DNA of 60,112 nt from Pedobacter cryotolerans (GTDB lineage: Bacteria > Bacteroidota > Bacteroidia > Sphingobacteriales > Sphingobacteriaceae), in assembly GCF_005116475.1 (NCBI RefSeq), contig NZ_SWBO01000015.1, forward strand, positions 1 to 60,112. Reading direction: 5' to 3'. The notes under the pieces are model-generated. The model was not told the DNA's origin. It made no database searches and saw nothing but the letters and a program-made list of their open reading frames with translations. The translations under genes were made by a program, and so were the position numbers. Below are positions 58,401 through 60,112 of the stretch, one piece after another (the first letter of the stretch is position 1; each line of letters begins with the position of its first letter).

Positions 58401-59215
58401 ATGGAAGTAAATTTATAATCTCCAGATATATGCATGAACATATCAAACATGTTCTTCAGCAAATGGAATCAGATCTCCCGAGTGAGATGTCAGTGACTGT
58501 CGGTGGTCATAAACCAAAAATTTATCAGACACATGAAAGTTTCAACAGCAATAGAATAAATTACACAAGGGGATTACTAGCTTGGATTGATCAAAATTGT
58601 ACTATTGAACTTGCGCCAAATACGTTAGAAGTTATCAGGCAGAACAACCTCGTGATTGGAGAAAATTTCGTAGTTGACATCGTGGTAAGTACTATGTTGT
58701 TAGCACAACAATCCGATTACATTATTATTTCCGATGATTTCTTTTATTTAAAACATGGGTTTTTGAATTTGAATAAGCTTAGGAGCACAGAGCTCTTCGT
58801 CAAGGCTCTTTTTGGCATCGATCATAGTAGTCTGGATGAATTCGTTAACAATAGTTATATTGGCTTTGCCCCAAACGATTTTCAGCTGAATGAGATGTAT
58901 TCAAAGCATCTTTCTGGGCTTCCAAACAACTATGCACTTTGTCTTGAAAATCTTTCCGCAAGGAATAGCACTCTCAATTTATCCTCAGCTGTCAAGCATA
59001 TTAAACACATCCTATTAAGTGCAGTAATAAGTTATGAAAAAATGGAAAGTGACGTAACAGCTGTATGGGTTGGAGCATTACGGAATATCAATACTTCGAT
59101 CAGACAAAGTTTAGAAAGTCGAATTAGGATGGAATTCGCATTACTAGGTCTGAAACTTGACTTAGTACTGAAGTCGCTCGACGCTGCATATTTAATATTA
59201 GAAATGGAAAATTAG
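55469..59215 (+). CDS. Large helical-repeat protein with C-terminal PIN-like domain
   Basis: A 1,248-aa soluble protein. The N-terminus (1-170) is a helical region starting MIDPATALGIATFSANTLATYFVKRGFDLAF. From about 180 to 900 it is mostly TPR-like helix pairs (for example YDAIEIIEGRETNEPEILMLLAHCYSRTNQ). Near residues 955-1095 a PIN-like nuclease fold is suggested: WVIDFSSILML (first Asp), FIISRYMHEHI, and VVDIVVSTMLLAQQSDYIIISDDFFYLK (later acidic residues). PIN domains cut RNA. The layout suggests a sensor-scaffold plus ribonuclease effector carried as cargo on a mobile element. It is followed by a strong terminator. Confidence 0.65.
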   Translation: MIDPATALGIATFSANTLATYFVKRGFDLAFAKNDDFKDNLRDAIDKTIETYDEKYGQDSGKLMPFYHSLNVIDELLKFRIMHPEDYDPVKLTQVLESEPGIALPTQKNIEDFYAIFITNVEADPKLKKLEVKQTFDQEIFNISRKVDEMRRQMESMSLAMDGDLQMQWKNRLDSYTDTLRAFKPATAIKLLEQLEESFTTSTNKPNQHFIALLAYQKGVCQHFLGEGEKSARSYLEAYRLDPNNILYKEQAALAHFKLDSIENSNKMAEELIEQDLYSTMGWALKLLGTSTGEFSILLNQAPSLVAKNDDFQKIVHNMLMNKDRIETLNLLYRENKLLSPSDFKEFEITIANYNLYLFWILNAVNRYYKNMYIDFREPAARDNELIVFLNERLEKLTEITTGTEIEKQTLDFKFLLAFTNFMITREERYALEMQKHYQTLEGKTFFNALQCANALQQTGRYYDAIEIIEGRETNEPEILMLLAHCYSRTNQDEAHLLAMKRFFASIHELPENYLETYLNAMIETALRGFDKEFAATEFTENKTFINKSHQEIISLLSELLFGENTLENSDKLLDLAMGLSNETACSMIASAFFSAEKYKHAIQAFRKSGAENDRGRALHHYIHSLAANGKNDIEVLKLLKLWRTEIDFDQEFLLKEIQMRRDLMEWAEVIEICEAYFKEIPKNDGVINLYLIALHELGNEISINKLNEIAEQVMNYGFSHSAHITNAGTILIKNGLPQQGFELLYRYAKDPLQTEVRTAYLQACLLSSKLNSSMEPMEAFDVVKEGTFVKYTRDRTTHFVEMTPINCVSPIFSKFIGHKPGDHFTIKRPMTNQEDIIMIERVMNKYLSLHDEIFAQVATDPFSGIPFAAIIIDPDNPGSILQTLQEMFGESGAKAKMMAQQELEKYYKYQISFTEVVLNPHDKKYLDAYANLVSGKGFATIPMRDFMNTEIGNNKWVIDFSSILMLYQISTNHQVEYGSKFIISRYMHEHIKHVLQQMESDLPSEMSVTVGGHKPKIYQTHESFNSNRINYTRGLLAWIDQNCTIELAPNTLEVIRQNNLVIGENFVVDIVVSTMLLAQQSDYIIISDDFFYLKHGFLNLNKLRSTELFVKALFGIDHSSLDEFVNNSYIGFAPNDFQLNEMYSKHLSGLPNNYALCLENLSARNSTLNLSSAVKHIKHILLSAVISYEKMESDVTAVWVGALRNINTSIRQSLESRIRMEFALLGLKLDLVLKSLDAAYLILEMEN

Positions 59216-59216
59216 C

Positions 59217-59258
59217 AAAAGCCCCTGACGATATGCAGGGGCAATAGCTTTTGATCAA
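59217..59258. terminator. Bidirectional terminator hairpin
   Basis: GCCCCTG / CAGGGGC with an 8-base loop, extended by outer CAAAAG / CTTTTG, lies between the PIN-like gene and the convergent histone-like gene. A-rich and T-rich flanks allow use from both sides. Confidence 0.75.
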
Positions 59259-59263
59259 AAAAA

Positions 59264-59440
59264 TTATTTTGAATTTTTCTTTTCCGTGATGTCTTTTCTG
59301 ATTTCAGTCGCCAGAACCTTTAAATCCTGCATTGCTTTACGTACTCGTGTACCCGCAGCACCATTATTAGAGTTATAGAACTTTCCAGCATCTGTTTCAA
59401 GATCGGAGATTAACTGTTTTACCTTTTTAAATTTTTCCAT
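59264..59440 (-). CDS. Histone H1-like (Hc1-type) small DNA-binding protein
   Basis: A 58-aa protein beginning MEKFKKVKQLISDLETDAGK with core NGAAGTRVRKAMQDLKVLATEIRKDI and a lysine-rich end. This is the short Hc1/histone H1-like protein widespread in Bacteroidota, thought to coat DNA. It is convergent with the PIN-like gene across a shared terminator and upstream of the truncated mobile-element gene. Confidence 0.8.
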   Translation of the reverse strand: MEKFKKVKQLISDLETDAGKFYNSNNGAAGTRVRKAMQDLKVLATEIRKDITEKKNSK

Positions 59441-59503
59441 AATTGTAATATTTTATGATTGTTAATTAATTAGTTCCGCTTAAACGAATATATAATTTTT
59501 CGG

Positions 59504-59832
59504 TTAAACTCCCATTCCCTGTCCCTGAGCAACTTCCTTGTCTTTGCCTTGTTCCATTTTCTTCGCAAAGACATTGCTCATTTCTAGTCCAGTTTCTTTT
59601 TGGAACTGCTCCCTTTTTTCGGGCTTCCCATTTTCTGCATAAAAGTTCAGCTTGCCATAACGAACAGCGGTCTCCAAATACATCTTGGTTTCCTGCCCAT
59701 CTGTTTCAACGGTCACCATCGGACGGTTACCATTAATCAATGAAGTTTCCAAAGCTTCTGCTTTTTCGGGCTCGGTCATTTCCTTAATCTTATAATCGTC
59801 CAAAAGGGCTTTGACTGGAGATTTCGCTGAAA
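59504..59832 (-). pseudogene. 3' part of a mobile-element gene truncated by an IS21-family insertion
   Basis: About 109 codons remain (KALLDDYKIKEMTEPEKAEALE, MVTVETDGQETKMYLETAVRYGKLNFY, ending QGQGMGV). The frame runs straight into the terminal repeats of the IS21-type element near 59,830, so the original N-terminal part is missing and the apparent first residues come from the IS. The region resembles DUF3945-type proteins encoded beside conjugation genes, from memory. Confidence 0.65.
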
Positions 59833-59910
59833 CTGACCACCCCATTTCGGTTTAAACTGACCACCTATTCCGCTGGAAACTGACCACCTGATTTCGGACT
59901 AAACTGACCA
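59830..59910 (+). repeat. IS21-family terminal repeats
   Basis: AAACTGACCA occurs four times at 59830, 59854, 59877 and 59901, about one repeat per 23-24 bases. The array begins where the neighbouring gene is cut and lies just before an istA-like gene. Multiple end repeats are typical transposase-binding sites of IS21-family elements. Confidence 0.8.
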
Positions 59911-59975
59911 GTTTGGAACGGGGCCAAATGCTATTGGAGCAACCCTATTTTTGATGGATATATAATCCCTCCGAA

Positions 59976-60112
59976 ATGGCCAATTCCACGATTAGCATGA
60001 GCAAGATAAGACAGATACTCAGAATGTACAGCCAAGGGCGGAGCAAACTTTCCATTGCCACCCATACCGGTGTTTCCCGTAATACTGTAAAAAACTATAT
60101 AAACGCATTTTC
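59976..60112 (+). CDS. istA: IS21-family transposase IstA, N-terminus only
   Basis: The frame from ATG 59976 runs off the window. It encodes MANSTISMSKIRQILRMYSQ and then GRSKLSIATHTGVSRNTVKNYI, the HTH typical of IstA. The catalytic DDE part and the istB helper would lie beyond the window. Confidence 0.88.
   Translation, partial: MANSTISMSKIRQILRMYSQGRSKLSIATHTGVSRNTVKNYINAF

Overview
The window is a bacterial chromosome segment from a Bacteroidota, most likely Sphingobacteriaceae (Pedobacter-like). The clues are SusC/SusD pairs, a hybrid two-component sensor, -33/-7 type promoters, AT-rich intergenic DNA, a histone H1-like small protein and ATG starts without strong Shine-Dalgarno sites. 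No complete tRNA, rRNA or CRISPR array was seen.

Region 1 (1-21,100) is a xylan utilisation locus. On the minus strand SusC, SusD and a GH10 xylanase form one transcript ending at a clear terminator. A second block follows: SGNH esterase, hybrid sensor/regulator, GH3 beta-xylosidase and GH67 alpha-glucuronidase. The two blocks share a near-perfect 18-bp LacI-type palindrome that overlaps the -33 element of both promoters, so a repressor encoded elsewhere probably co-controls them with the hybrid sensor. A transketolase C-terminal subunit and a small transaldolase at the two edges would handle the released pentose.

Region 2 (21,300-26,400) holds a LytS/LytTR pair, an S41 peptidase with a TPR, a PD40 lipoprotein and a 62-aa DNA-binding-like protein preceded by four tandem 11-bp repeats.

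Region 3 (26,430-43,510) is a defence island. The plus-strand cluster (C5 methyltransferase, MutL/MORC-like ATPase, Z1 protein, DUF4420/PD-(D/E)XK nuclease, AIPR protein) matches the known MzaABCDE type. Divergent from it lie DUF2971, a protein with both an Hsp90/MORC-like and a histidine-kinase ATPase module, a receiver-domain protein, and a SIR2-TPR protein. I see that minus-strand set as a possible undescribed phosphorelay-controlled NADase system. tRNA-3'-end-like fragments lie at both edges.

Region 4 (43,510-51,010) is visibly GC-richer and probably acquired. It contains two cobalamin riboswitches. One leads mesX-mesD (B12-independent methionine synthesis), a transporter, an ene-reductase and a thioesterase. 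The other leads queH (B12-independent epoxyqueuosine reductase) and a glycosylase-like gene. Both are therefore switched on when B12 is scarce.

Region 5 (51,010-60,112) is mobile DNA: an IS110-family element with a candidate bridge RNA, a conjugative-element-like gene block (DUF932 and small neighbours), a two-gene cargo (96-aa protein plus a 1,248-aa repeat protein with a PIN-like C-terminus), a histone H1-like gene, and a gene truncated by an IS21-family element that runs off the end.
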